Shown here: one piece after another, positions 27,167-35,951 of the stretch
Numbering within the stretch: position 1 is the first letter of the stretch
Layout of the letters: each line of letters begins with the position of its first letter
Assembly (NCBI RefSeq): GCF_014132355.1
Contig: NZ_BLZO01000129.1
Location: 1 to 40,702, forward strand
Direction: 5' to 3'
Origin: Okeania sp. KiyG1
GTDB taxonomy: Bacteria > Cyanobacteriota > Cyanobacteriia > Cyanobacteriales > Microcoleaceae
Length of the DNA stretch: 40,702 nt
Translations under genes and position numbers: made by a program
The notes under the pieces: model-generated
Database searches by the model: none
What the model was told of the DNA's origin: nothing
Seen by the model: the letters and a program-made list of their open reading frames with translations, nothing else

Positions 27167-27215
27167 GGGTTTGGTTTCCAAATCCCATTTTTGCTTAGGT
27201 TTGGAGACCAAACCC
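27167..27215. terminator. Long hairpin in the spacer of two divergent genes
   Basis: GGGTTTGGTTTCCAAA (27167-27182) pairs with TTTGGAGACCAAACCC (27200-27215), 16 pairs including one G-U, with a 17-base loop. It lies 67 bases upstream of a start codon, so it is more likely a repeat (this palindrome type is common in cyanobacteria) than a terminator. The rest of 27101-27573 shows no gene. Confidence 0.35.
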
Positions 27216-27573
27216 TGTTATATCAAATATTACAACATTAGCGCGGATTGCTATATTTTCTCTTTTTAATACTATAGAACCCATTTGGTATCTATAACTT
27301 TTTTACCGATAAGGCCAAAGAGAAAACTTATTTGGGATTGCTGATTTAAGGAATAGCTGCTAAAGTTTATGATATTATATTAAGGCAGATATAATTTTGA
27401 TTGGTGATCCTCAAAATATAATGTCGTTTCTTCAGGGTTAAATCTATCTATTTTTTCTATTTTGGAGCTTGATAAAATGTGCCAGTAATTTAGGCTACAA
27501 TCACGGGCGCATTATTATCAGTAATCAATATATTTTTTGATTTTTATTTATTGATTTAGCAAAAGTAAGTACT

Positions 27574-27693
27574 ATGGCTAACAATAAATCAGAAAATCGG
27601 AATATTCACATGGGTGATAACGGTAACTGCCATGAAAACAATATTCAAGACCAGGGAACCTATACCAAAAATCCATACAAAGCGCAAAACTAG
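27574..27693 (+). CDS. 39-residue peptide at the head of a small operon
   Basis: An ATG-started frame encodes MANNKSENRNIHMGDNGNCH followed by an Asn/Gln-rich stretch, ending NPYKAQN. The MGDNGN motif recalls the short MG(D/E)xxN segments near the N- or mid-regions of cyanobacterial conflict-system proteins, including the NVADKTEGSQNTTYNYAPEQ segment of the pentapeptide protein two genes on. It is 47 bases before the DUF4112-like gene. It might be a true short gene or a relic of a longer one. Confidence 0.4.
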   Translation: MANNKSENRNIHMGDNGNCHENNIQDQGTYTKNPYKAQN

Positions 27694-27740
27694 GGAAAGC
27701 TTTACGCCAATTAAACTTAAAACTTGTATGAGGTAAATCA

Positions 27741-28370
27741 ATGATCGATTCAAGTAATTTCGATGCTATTCCTGCTGATATAGAAATGTATGAAGCCAGA
27801 TTGCTTAAATCTCGTAATGATATTGAAAGTTTTAAGAAGCTTTCGGACGGATTATTACTTGGAACAATTGGTGTAGATGCTTTTATCGGAATGATACCTG
27901 TTGTGGGTGGAATCTATACTGGATTCGCTGGACTTTGGATGTTGATGCAAGCTAGTCGCGTACATGCTTCCTTCGGCGATATGTTTCTAATAGTATTTCT
28001 ATCTGTGATTGATATTCTCATTGGTATTTTTGTTGGAGTGGGTGATGTTTTAGATGCGTTCTTCAGAATTCATGCTTGGTTTGGTGGACGACTTATTGAG
28101 CATATTGATATGCAGCTTACATTGATTAAAAAGGCAAAAAATCGTGCCATTCAAAGTCAGAATCCTGATTTTACAGCTTTGAGAGATATTCTTTTTCGAG
28201 GAGGAAAAACCAAGCAGCAACAAATTATCATTTATATTGTTACTGCTGTTGTACTTTTGAGTGGATTAGCTACGTGTTCTTATATGGATTATCAGCGTCA
28301 GTCTTTGCGCCAGAATAAAATACAAGCGTGTCAACAGCGGAATGGCTGGTTTTGTGAGTGGCGATACTAA
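27741..28370 (+). CDS. DUF4112-like membrane protein
   Basis: The protein has 209 residues. After a polar N-terminus come the hydrophobic blocks FIGMIPVVGGIYTGFAGLWM (about 52-72), a following long segment MFLIVFLSVIDILIGIFVGV (about 81-100) and GVGDVLDAFFRIHAWFGGRL, which together resemble DUF4112 (pattern IPxxGD ... D ... P..GD..D). A third membrane segment lies at about 166-184 (QIIIYIVTAVVLLSGLA), ending in a short Cys-containing tail. DUF4112 proteins are small membrane proteins of unknown role. The next gene starts 31 bases after the stop, so an operon with the pentapeptide protein is likely. Confidence 0.75.
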   Translation: MIDSSNFDAIPADIEMYEARLLKSRNDIESFKKLSDGLLLGTIGVDAFIGMIPVVGGIYTGFAGLWMLMQASRVHASFGDMFLIVFLSVIDILIGIFVGVGDVLDAFFRIHAWFGGRLIEHIDMQLTLIKKAKNRAIQSQNPDFTALRDILFRGGKTKQQQIIIYIVTAVVLLSGLATCSYMDYQRQSLRQNKIQACQQRNGWFCEWRY

Positions 28371-28401
28371 GACAAATAATTAATAAAATCACTGAGATAA
28401 T

Positions 28402-29384
28402 ATGGCTAATTCAGATCATTTAGAAATATTGAGACAAGGAGCAATAACATGGAACAGATGGAGAAGAGAAAAAAATATAATATTAAACCTAACCTCAGTC
28501 AAGCTAACCTCAGTGAAGCTGACCTCAGTGTTGCTGACTTCAGTGAAGCTAACCTCAGTTATACTGATTTTAGAGGAGCTATCCTCAATTATACTGGTTT
28601 TAGAGGAGCTAACCTTTGTTATGCTGACTTCAGTGAAGCTAACCTCCGTTATGCTAAACTCATTAAAGCTAATCTTAGAAGAGCTATCCTCAATGAAGCT
28701 GACCTCAGTGAAGCTGACCTCAGTAAAGCTAACCTCAGAAAAGCTAACCTAAATGGAGCTAACCTAAATGGAGCTAACCTCAGTTATACTGACCTCAGTG
28801 AAGCTAACCTTAGAGGAGCTAACCTTAGAGGAGCTAACCTTACAGAAGCTAATCTTAGAGGAGCTAACCTTACAGAAGCTGACCTTACAGGAGCTAATCT
28901 ACATAAATCAAAACTATATCAAACAAATGTTTATAATGCAAAACTCTATAAAACTAACTACAGAGAAGCATTAATCAGTAAAACCAACATTGACGGAGCT
29001 TACTTTACAATGCCTGAAAAACAGCCAGAACAACAAAAAAACCAATATTTCTATGCCCCTGTTGGTAACGTTGCCGACAAAACTGAAGGGTCTCAAAACA
29101 CCACATACAATTACGCACCAGAACAAAAACAATCTCTTGCAGAAGCTGCAACGGAGATTCAAAAACTACTAGACCAGCTTTCTGATACCTATAGTGAAAC
29201 AGAAGCAGAACAAAAAGTAGCTGAAAATTTAGCTAATAAAGCAAAGCAAGACCCATCGTTTAAGGAAAAACTCAAAAGCTGGAGTCAATCTCTACTCAGT
29301 AAGGGTACTGAAGCTGGTATCGCAGAATTTGCTAAGGAAGGAGCTAAACGAGTTATTCCTCTTGCTATGACTTTTCTTGCTTAA
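28402..29384 (+). CDS. Pentapeptide-repeat protein with conflict-type C-terminal domain, frameshifted near the start
   Basis: The main frame (28449-29384) encodes about 27 tandem A(N/D)LSxA-type pentapeptides from about residue 15 to 165, forming a right-handed quadrilateral beta helix. Then comes NYAPEQKQSLAEAATEIQKL and a helical tail (to residue 311) of the type common in cyanobacterial conflict or effector-associated proteins. An upstream frame starting at ATG 28402 reads MANSDHLEILRQGAITWNRW, the N-terminus I remember from such proteins, and would join the main frame if the A7 run at 28469-28475 had one more A (..REKKYNIKPNLSQ). The alternative start at 28449 has a good ribosome binding site (AAGGAG), so the shorter protein may be made. 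Likely a scaffold or effector-binding protein. Confidence 0.85.
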
Positions 29385-29412
29385 CTGGGTCATTTCAGTT
29401 ATCAGTTATTAG

Positions 29413-29521
29413 CCAGTAGGGTGTGTTAGCGTTTGCGCAGCATTCCGTAGGAAAGCGTAACTGAGCGAAACATTGATTTGGGACAAGCGGTGCGTTACAT
29501 TTCATTAACGCACCCTACTGG
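29413..29521. repeat. Family C element carrying a nested small module
   Basis: It has the ends CCAGTAGGGTGTGTTA and TAACGCACCCTACTGG. Compared with the reference copy at 19961-20044, about 24 bases (TTTGCGCAGCATTCCGTAGG and flank) are inserted between TTAGCG and CGTAACTGAGCG. The inserted piece is the GCATTCC..GGAAATGC module found at the ends of family A. Confidence 0.8.
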
Positions 29522-29577
29522 ACCGACACACTGTAGGGACCTTCCATGGAACGTCCCTACTTTGATATTTACGTCAT

Positions 29578-29823
29578 TCAAAATGTTAGATTGGAACAGT
29601 CTATATGCAGCAATATTAGTTTTTCAAGTTCGAGGGATATCAATGCGTAAGTTTGCCCATTTTTATTAGCAAATTCTACTTCAAAAGCTTTTCCTTGATC
29701 GTAAATTTCTACCACAGTTCCTACTTGACCTCTAGGTAATATTATTTCTTTATCGGTCATAAATTGTGTAATTTTTATGTTCTCTGTTAAAGCTACAGTA
29801 TCATGTAATTTTATTTCATTCAA
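29578..29823 (-). CDS. DUF4926 small protein, likely toxin-antitoxin-related
   Basis: The protein has 81 residues. The core is typical of DUF4926: LHDTVALTENI, LPRGQVGTVVEIYDQGKAFE, VEFANKNGQTYALISLE, giving a small beta-barrel-like fold. In other cyanobacteria it is commonly encoded beside DUF6883 genes, which I do not find here, so it may be an orphan. The last eight or so residues (HIDCSNLTF) are unlike the family end, and the DNA there adjoins a repeat, so the tail may be new. Confidence 0.8.
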   Translation of the reverse strand: MNEIKLHDTVALTENIKITQFMTDKEIILPRGQVGTVVEIYDQGKAFEVEFANKNGQTYALISLELEKLILLHIDCSNLTF

Positions 29824-29912
29824 TTGTGACAGTAAAATATAGATGCTTAACGGAATTGAAAAATCTTCACTGTTTATTTCTTATACCTACCACCTACCAC
29901 CTAACACCTTGA

Positions 29913-29990
29913 ATCGCCAATGTAGCAATATTTTTTGAAAATGGTATTAGAGATTTGCCAGAGGAACTCAACAGACTATTCGCTAATTAG
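29913..29990 (+). pseudogene. Short coding relic, unidentified
   Basis: A 25-codon frame (IANVAIFFENGIRDLPEELN then RLFAN and stop) directly follows a CTACCAC heptamer tract and has no start. It reads like the C-terminus of a small protein cut by repeat insertion. Too short to identify. Confidence 0.2.
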
Positions 29991-30040
29991 TTTATGTAGT
30001 ATCTAATCTAGCTTAAAATAGAATAAAATGGAGAAAATTT

Positions 30041-30484
30041 ATGCAGCTCGTAAACAAAAATTCAATGGGTAAAATAACTACAAGTCTAGTCATCACTAAC
30101 CGTATAGACCAAGCGAATGCTTCTCAAGGTTTGATTTCTGCTGAAGAAGTACGTTCTATTGCTCTTAAAGATGTTCTGGTAGATACGGGAGCTACTACTC
30201 TCTGTTTACCACCAGAGGCGATCGCTCAATTAGGGTTAGAAATTCTTAAAGAAGTAGATGTAATAACTGCTACTGGTCTAAGTAAGGCACGCATTTTTCA
30301 AGATGCCAAAATTTCTCTACTTGGACGGGAGGGGACTTTTGAATGTTTAGAACTTCCTGGGGGTAGAGACGCTTTATTAGGAGTATTACCGTTGGAAGCT
30401 TTAGGTATTGAACTCGATCTGCAAAATCAACAGTTAAAAGTCTTGCCTACTAGCTCTAATCAGACTTATCTAACAATTCTATAA
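30041..30484 (+). CDS. Retropepsin-like aspartic protease family protein
   Basis: The protein has 147 residues. The active-site motif DVLVDTGATTLCLPPE (Asp in DTGA) is followed by QLGLEILKEVDVITATG and LELPGGRDALLGVLPLEALG, the usual pattern of single-domain, dimer-forming retropepsin-like proteins in cyanobacteria. The start at 30041 is preceded by GGAG at a proper distance; a second ATG at 30062 (MGKITTS) matches the start I would expect from the family and is an alternative. A HIP1 site is at about 30218. Substrate unknown. It stands among small toxin-antitoxin-like genes, which is common for this family. Confidence 0.85.
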   Translation: MQLVNKNSMGKITTSLVITNRIDQANASQGLISAEEVRSIALKDVLVDTGATTLCLPPEAIAQLGLEILKEVDVITATGLSKARIFQDAKISLLGREGTFECLELPGGRDALLGVLPLEALGIELDLQNQQLKVLPTSSNQTYLTIL

Positions 30485-30516
30485 AAGCAAGAAAAATATG
30501 AACACTGATATTATAA

Positions 30517-30636
30517 TATTATGATGAGGCTCACTTTTGGTTACTTGAGGATGAGTACGAACCTTTACAAAGAAGATTGAAAGCATCGGATTTATGTTAT
30601 AAAGGACACTGGACTAACTATCAAAATATCCTCTGA
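30517..30636 (+). pseudogene. Coding relic upstream of the SOUL gene
   Basis: A frame open for 39 codons after a TAA, with no start, encodes YDEAHFWLLEDEYEPLQRRL and ends NYQNIL. The composition is protein-like. It is probably the remaining C-terminus of a lost gene. Not identified. Confidence 0.3.
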
Positions 30637-30658
30637 AATCAATCATACAAAAAAAATT

Positions 30659-31162
30659 ATGTCTGCATCTTTACCCCAAGGTTTTCCTCAACCTACTGAA
30701 GTAAACGTCATCGAAGTTAAAGAATATCCCCAATACCGCGCCGTCACCTACACCCATACAGGTGATTCCCGGATGGCAACCAGAGTCGCTTTCAACCCAC
30801 TATATCAACATATCAGCACTAATCAAATTGCCATGACAACACCTGTAGAAGCACGTTATGTCAGAGAAGGCGAACAAACAGAGGTATCTTTTCTCTATTC
30901 CACCCCAGATATGACTCCCCAAAAAATTGATTCCCAGGTGATGGTGAGAGATACTTCGCCAATGACAGTTGTGAGTATTGGAGTACAGGGTGCTTACAGT
31001 TGGGAGAGCTACGAACAAAATTTGCAAAAATTGAAACATTGGTTGGTGCAGCACCCAGAATATGAAGTTGTGAGTCCTCCGAGACGGTTGTTGTATAATT
31101 CGCCGATGACACCGGAAGATTTGAAACGGAGTGAGGTGCAAATTGCGGTAGAGAGGAGCTGA
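30659..31162 (+). CDS. SOUL family heme-binding protein
   Basis: The protein has 167 residues. The SOUL pattern is clear: VIEVKEYPQYRAVTY, the middle FNPLYQHISTNQIAMTTPVE, and near the end EYEVVSPPRRLLYNSPMTPE, typical of the SOUL/HBP fold. SOUL proteins bind heme or tetrapyrroles, and in phototrophs they are thought to act in tetrapyrrole handling. There is no signal peptide, so it is cytoplasmic. The axial histidine of the animal protein is not needed in many homologues, and heme binding here is inferred from the family only. Confidence 0.92.
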   Translation: MSASLPQGFPQPTEVNVIEVKEYPQYRAVTYTHTGDSRMATRVAFNPLYQHISTNQIAMTTPVEARYVREGEQTEVSFLYSTPDMTPQKIDSQVMVRDTSPMTVVSIGVQGAYSWESYEQNLQKLKHWLVQHPEYEVVSPPRRLLYNSPMTPEDLKRSEVQIAVERS

Positions 31163-31202
31163 AGAGAGCATTGACTTAATCAAAGAATAACGATATAATA
31201 CG

Positions 31203-31358
31203 TTACACTCGCATACTATTAGACAGAATGTGTTCACACATATTTATAGAGCAGTAAAGCAAAAAATTGACAAACTGTAAAACTTCCGGGATTTTATGCT
31301 CTGGTAATTTCTCAATTCTTCTTTGCAATTCTTCTTTGACATTTTCAATAGACTTCAT
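31203..31358 (-). CDS. Truncated DUF2281-type antitoxin, orphan
   Basis: From ATG 31358-31356 the frame reads MKSIENVKEELQRRIEKLPE then HKIPEVLQFVNFLLY, which matches the DUF2281 antitoxin N-terminal half. After FLLY the sequence becomes unlike the family (CSINMCEHIL..) and stops at 51 residues. The frame extends 12 codons upstream, but the family start is the better choice. No toxin gene is adjacent. Likely a decayed toxin-antitoxin locus; the short protein may not be functional. Confidence 0.65.
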   Translation of the reverse strand: MKSIENVKEELQRRIEKLPEHKIPEVLQFVNFLLYCSINMCEHILSNSMRV

Positions 31359-31438
31359 TAATTTTATCTCCAACTGTAGGGACGTTGAATGCAACGTCTC
31401 TACAGGTTAACAAAAAAATTAATCAAAAATTTCTAGTC

Positions 31439-31773
<335 letters not shown>

Positions 31774-31799
31774 AACAACAGGTGGCCAATATGGTCGCA

Positions 31800-33380
31800 C
31801 TACCTTATTGCAGGCGCACGCATCAATAACTCAGACTCACTATTCAACGCCACTTCCCCAGATTCAATCAACGTTGGTACAGCATCTCGCAACCGCGCTG
31901 TCAACTGTACTGTTGTCGCATCATAAATCTGAGTCACAATCTTGGGATACAAACCAATACCAATAATTGGCACCAACAAACAACCGATAATAAACACTTC
32001 GCGGGGTTCAGCATCCGTGAGAACTTCGTTTTCTATTAACTCCTTATTCTCAGGACCGTATAAAATCTCCCGCAACATTGACAACAGATAAATTGGAGTC
32101 AAAATCACTCCCACTGCAGCCAAGAATATTACCAACACCTTGAAAGTAGGATTATAAGCATCACTGGTGGCAAAACCAATAAACACCATCACTTCAGCTA
32201 CAAACCCACTCATTCCCGGTAACGCTAAAGAAGCCATCGAACAAGTCGTCCACATCGCGAACACCTTCTTCATCTTCTTACCGACACCACCCATTTCATC
32301 CAATATTAAAGTATGGGTACGGTCATAAGTAGCTCCCACTAAAAAGAACAAACTCGCCCCGATCAAACCGTGGGAAATCATTTGTAGCACAGCTCCACTC
32401 AGACCTATCTCGGTAAACGAAGCTATACCAATCAACACAAAACCCATGTGAGAAATTGAGGAATAAGCAATTTTCCGCTTCAAATTTCGTTGAGCAAAAG
32501 AAGTCAAAGCAGCATAGACAATATTGACAACCCCCAAAATTACCAATATAGGAGCAAACACTGCGTGAGCATCAGGTAACATTCCTGCATTCATCCGCAA
32601 CAGAGCGTAACCACCCATTTTCAACAGAATTCCTGCCAGCAACATATGAGCAGGTGCAGTTGCTTCCCCGTGAGCATCAGGCAACCAGGTATGTAATGGG
32701 AAAATTGGCAACTTCACAGCATAGGCAATCAAAAACGCTCCATATAACAATAGTTGCAAATTCAGAGCGTAATCTTTCGCAGCAACTGCCCTCATATCAA
32801 AAGTAACAGTATCGCCATAAAACGCCATTGCTAACGCTGCTATCAAAATAAACAGCGAACCACCTGCGGTATAAAGAATAAACTTAGTTGCTGCATACAA
32901 CCGTTTTTTGCCTCCCCAGATGGAGAGAATTAGGTAAACTGGTACTAATTCTAATTCCCAAACTAGGAAAAATAGCAACATATCCTGCACAGCAAACACA
33001 GCTATCTGACCGCCGTACATGACCAACATCAAGAAATAAAACAGCTTTGGCTTAAAAGTTACAGGCCACGCTGCCATAATTGCCAGAGTGGTGATAAAAC
33101 CAGTCAGGATAATTAATGGCATGGATAAACCATCAGCTCCCACTGACCAATTTAAGTCTAATTGTGGCACCCAAGCATAACTTTCTACCAACTGGAGGTC
33201 TGGGTTATTGGTGTCATATCCAGTACAGAAGGCAGAAATGATAATAGCAAAATCAATTAATCCAATAATTAAGGCGTACCACCGTACCGTTTTGCCATCT
33301 TTATCCGGAATAATCGGAATTAGCAACGATGCAACTATTGGAAATAGGATGATTGTAGTCAACCAAGGAAAATTAGTCAT
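31800..33380 (-). CDS. ndhD: NAD(P)H-quinone oxidoreductase chain 4 (NDH-1 subunit D)
   Basis: The protein has 526 residues. NdhD is a proton-pumping, antiporter-like membrane subunit of the thylakoid NDH-1 complex, which works in respiration and cyclic electron flow. About 14 transmembrane helices are visible. Family blocks include [20 protein letters not shown] (with the conserved Glu), [39 protein letters not shown] and [11 protein letters not shown]. These match the NdhD1 type linked with NdhF1 better than the CO2-uptake types, but this is inferred from gene pairing with ndhF. It follows ndhF on the same strand after a 400-base repeat-containing gap. Confidence 0.97.
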   Translation of the reverse strand: MTNFPWLTTIILFPIVASLLIPIIPDKDGKTVRWYALIIGLIDFAIIISAFCTGYDTNNPDLQLVESYAWVPQLDLNWSVGADGLSMPLIILTGFITTLAIMAAWPVTFKPKLFYFLMLVMYGGQIAVFAVQDMLLFFLVWELELVPVYLILSIWGGKKRLYAATKFILYTAGGSLFILIAALAMAFYGDTVTFDMRAVAAKDYALNLQLLLYGAFLIAYAVKLPIFPLHTWLPDAHGEATAPAHMLLAGILLKMGGYALLRMNAGMLPDAHAVFAPILVILGVVNIVYAALTSFAQRNLKRKIAYSSISHMGFVLIGIASFTEIGLSGAVLQMISHGLIGASLFFLVGATYDRTHTLILDEMGGVGKKMKKVFAMWTTCSMASLALPGMSGFVAEVMVFIGFATSDAYNPTFKVLVIFLAAVGVILTPIYLLSMLREILYGPENKELIENEVLTDAEPREVFIIGCLLVPIIGIGLYPKIVTQIYDATTVQLTARLRDAVPTLIESGEVALNSESELLMRAPAIR

Positions 33381-33780
33381 AAGTATTTAATTCTCAGTTG
33401 GAAAATTTTGTAATGTTATGAGTAGGAGGAAAACTTAAGTTTGAGTTCTTTTGTTTCCATTCCTGGTGAATTTAGTTTGACAGTTTGTGAGCATCAGTTA
33501 TCAGTCAGAAGTTATATAAAATTTCAATCCCCCTAAATCCCCCTTTGAAAGGGGGGTTGCACATTAAAGAATGATAATAGATTTTAAACTGTACATATAT
33601 TGAGGAAATAATTATCCAAAAATATCTACTTTCGGGTTTCATTATTCCTAATTGTGCAACGCCTTGAAAGGACTTTTTTTCTCCCCCCTTTCAAAGGGGG
33701 GTTGGGGGGGGGATTACCGACACCATTAAATCCCACTAGGAAAACCTCTGATAACTGATAACTGATAACTGATAACTGAA
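33381..33780. repeat. ndhF-ndhD spacer with inverted repeats
   Basis: CCCCCTTTGAAAGGGGGG (about 33539-33556) and CCCCCCTTTCAAAGGGGGG (about 33684-33702) are related short palindromes, flanked by TTGCAC and GTGCAAC in inverted order, making a roughly 170-base inverted-repeat element. Tandem TGATAAC units fill 33745-33779. No gene is seen. Such an element between ndhF and ndhD could reduce readthrough. Confidence 0.65.
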
Positions 33781-35874
33781 TTAAACGCCAGAAAAGACTA
33801 CTAAACCCAACACTGCTACAAATACAATGAGGGCATAAAACTGAGCGCGACCATTTTCTAAATATTTCAAACCTTCCCCAGTCAGAAGTGTAATAAAACC
33901 TGTTAAATTAACAGCTCCATCAACCACTTTGTAGTCTACTTCCAACACTTGACGTGCTAAACGACGACTACCTTTAACAAATAGAAAGTCATTCAGGTCA
34001 TCTAGATACCACTTGTTGAGAGAGAAATTGTAAAGAGGTTTGATTTTTTCAGCGATCGCGCCAGGGTCAATTTTACGACTCAAGTACATTAGTGAAGCAA
34101 AAGTAATGCCAATTAAAGCAATACCAACAGAGTTACCTGCCATAATCAAAAATTCAGTCAGGTCAAACTCCGCTAGTTCCTCTAGCACCTCTGCCAAAGA
34201 TTCTCCTGGTCCATAGATAAATTGCTCAAAATAATTAGCAAAAGGCGTTCCTAACAAACCAATAATCATTGAAGGAATCGCTAAAACCATCAATGGTAAA
34301 GTCATGCTAATAGGAGACTCATGGGGAGAGTCACTATGATGACCGTGGTCGTGGTCGTGGTCATGGTCATCATGGCCGTGTTCTAATTCTTTCGGGTCCA
34401 TTGCGCCAGGTCCGAAAGCGATCGCTGGGGTCATCTCGACCTTGTCACCTGTAGAGGTTGCAGCCATTAATTGCTGTTTAATCTGCTCATCGTTACCCCG
34501 AAACTCTCCCTCAAAAGTAGAGAAATACATCCGGAACATATAAAAAGCAGTCATTCCAGCAGTTGCCCAACCGATTAACCACAAAGCGGGGTTTGCTCCA
34601 AAAGCACTACCAAGAATTTCATCCTTCGACCAAAAACCAGCAAAAGGAGGGATACCGCAAATTGCCAGAGTACCAATTAAAAAGCAAGCAGAGGTAACAG
34701 GCATATATTTGCGCAGTCCACCCATTAACCGCATATCTTGTGCCAAAACTGGGTTGTGACCGACAACAGCTTCCATACCATGAATAACTGAACCGGAACA
34801 CAAAAACAACATGGCTTTGAAATAAGCGTGGGTCATTAGGTGAAATAGTCCGGCGCTATAAGCTCCCACACCCATTGCCATGACCATATATCCCAATTGG
34901 GAAATAGTGGAATAGGCAAGACCTTTTTTAATGTCATTTTGAGTAATGGCGATCGTTGCTCCTAGAAAAGCCGTGAAAGCTCCTGTCCAAGCAATAATAT
35001 TCATTACTACTGGCAGATGTTCAAATACTGGATACATCCGCGCAACGAGGAAAACCCCAGCAGCTACCATTGTCGCAGCATGGATTAGAGCAGAAATTGG
35101 TGTAGGGCCTTCCATCGCATCTGGTAGCCAGACGTGCAATGGGAATTGAGCCGACTTGGCCGCAGGTCCTAAAAAGACTAAAACACCAAACAGGGTAGCT
35201 AAACCAGCACTCAGAGCGCCTGTTTCTACCAGTTGTTCTAGGCGAACGCCCATTACCTCAAATTCAAAGCTACCAGTCGCCCAGTAAATTCCGAGCATCC
35301 CCAATAGCAGACCAAAGTCACCGACGCGGTTGGTAACGAAAGCTTTTTGACAGGCATCTGCTGCTGCTTTCCGGTCGTACCAGAAACCAATTAGTAGGTA
35401 GGAAGATACACCCACCAGTTCCCAAAAGATATAGACCTGGACCAGGTTTGGAGATACCACTAGACCCAACATTGAGGAGCTAAACAAGCTCAAGTAGGCA
35501 TAAAAGCGTACATAACCAGGGTCGTGAGCCATGTAACCATCTGTGTAGACCATTACCAAAAAGGCCACTGTAGTCACAATGACTAACATTAGGGCCGTCA
35601 GATGGTCAATGGTATAGCCCATACTGAGTTTAAAGTCACCTGCTGCTGCCCACTCAAACATTTGAGTATAGGTTTCATGGCCATTAATTTGACTCCAGAG
35701 GATGGCAAAGGAGAGAACCATTGCAGTTCCTAACAGGGAGACAATGAATATTGCAGATCCCCGTCGCAAATTACTTGTGGCTTGACTATAGGATATTAGT
35801 CCCAGGCCGACTACCATTGCTCCAAGTAGGGGCAATAGTGGAATCAGCCAGGCATATTGATAAAGTGCTTCCAT
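33781..35874 (-). CDS. ndhF: NAD(P)H-quinone oxidoreductase chain 5 (NDH-1 subunit F)
   Basis: The protein has 697 residues with about 16 transmembrane helices. It is the large antiporter-like subunit at the distal end of the NDH-1 membrane arm. Diagnostic stretches are FWELVGVSSYLLIGFWYDRK, FPLHVWLPDAMEGPTPISAL, DIKKGLAYSTISQLGYMVM and CGIPPFAGFWSKDEILG, all in normal order. The C-terminal lateral helix region is present. An unusual insertion of His/Asp repeats (HDDHDHDHDHGHH, about residues 499-512) lies in a soluble loop. The start at 35874 fits the family (MEALYQYAWLIPLLPLLGA). Only 77 bases separate it from the recombinase gene upstream, so its promoter must be very short, lie inside that gene, or come from readthrough. 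Confidence 0.97.
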   Translation of the reverse strand: MEALYQYAWLIPLLPLLGAMVVGLGLISYSQATSNLRRGSAIFIVSLLGTAMVLSFAILWSQINGHETYTQMFEWAAAGDFKLSMGYTIDHLTALMLVIVTTVAFLVMVYTDGYMAHDPGYVRFYAYLSLFSSSMLGLVVSPNLVQVYIFWELVGVSSYLLIGFWYDRKAAADACQKAFVTNRVGDFGLLLGMLGIYWATGSFEFEVMGVRLEQLVETGALSAGLATLFGVLVFLGPAAKSAQFPLHVWLPDAMEGPTPISALIHAATMVAAGVFLVARMYPVFEHLPVVMNIIAWTGAFTAFLGATIAITQNDIKKGLAYSTISQLGYMVMAMGVGAYSAGLFHLMTHAYFKAMLFLCSGSVIHGMEAVVGHNPVLAQDMRLMGGLRKYMPVTSACFLIGTLAICGIPPFAGFWSKDEILGSAFGANPALWLIGWATAGMTAFYMFRMYFSTFEGEFRGNDEQIKQQLMAATSTGDKVEMTPAIAFGPGAMDPKELEHGHDDHDHDHDHGHHSDSPHESPISMTLPLMVLAIPSMIIGLLGTPFANYFEQFIYGPGESLAEVLEELAEFDLTEFLIMAGNSVGIALIGITFASLMYLSRKIDPGAIAEKIKPLYNFSLNKWYLDDLNDFLFVKGSRRLARQVLEVDYKVVDGAVNLTGFITLLTGEGLKYLENGRAQFYALIVFVAVLGLVVFSGV

Positions 35875-35951
35875 AGTTTATGGTTACTTTATAATTTTTA
35901 ATTAAGTAGACAAAACTAATAAGCATTACTTTACAGCTTAAAAACGGAAAA

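Noticed and set aside
30800-31237. Long minus-strand open frame of 145 residues
   Set aside because: Shadow of the SOUL gene on the opposite strand.
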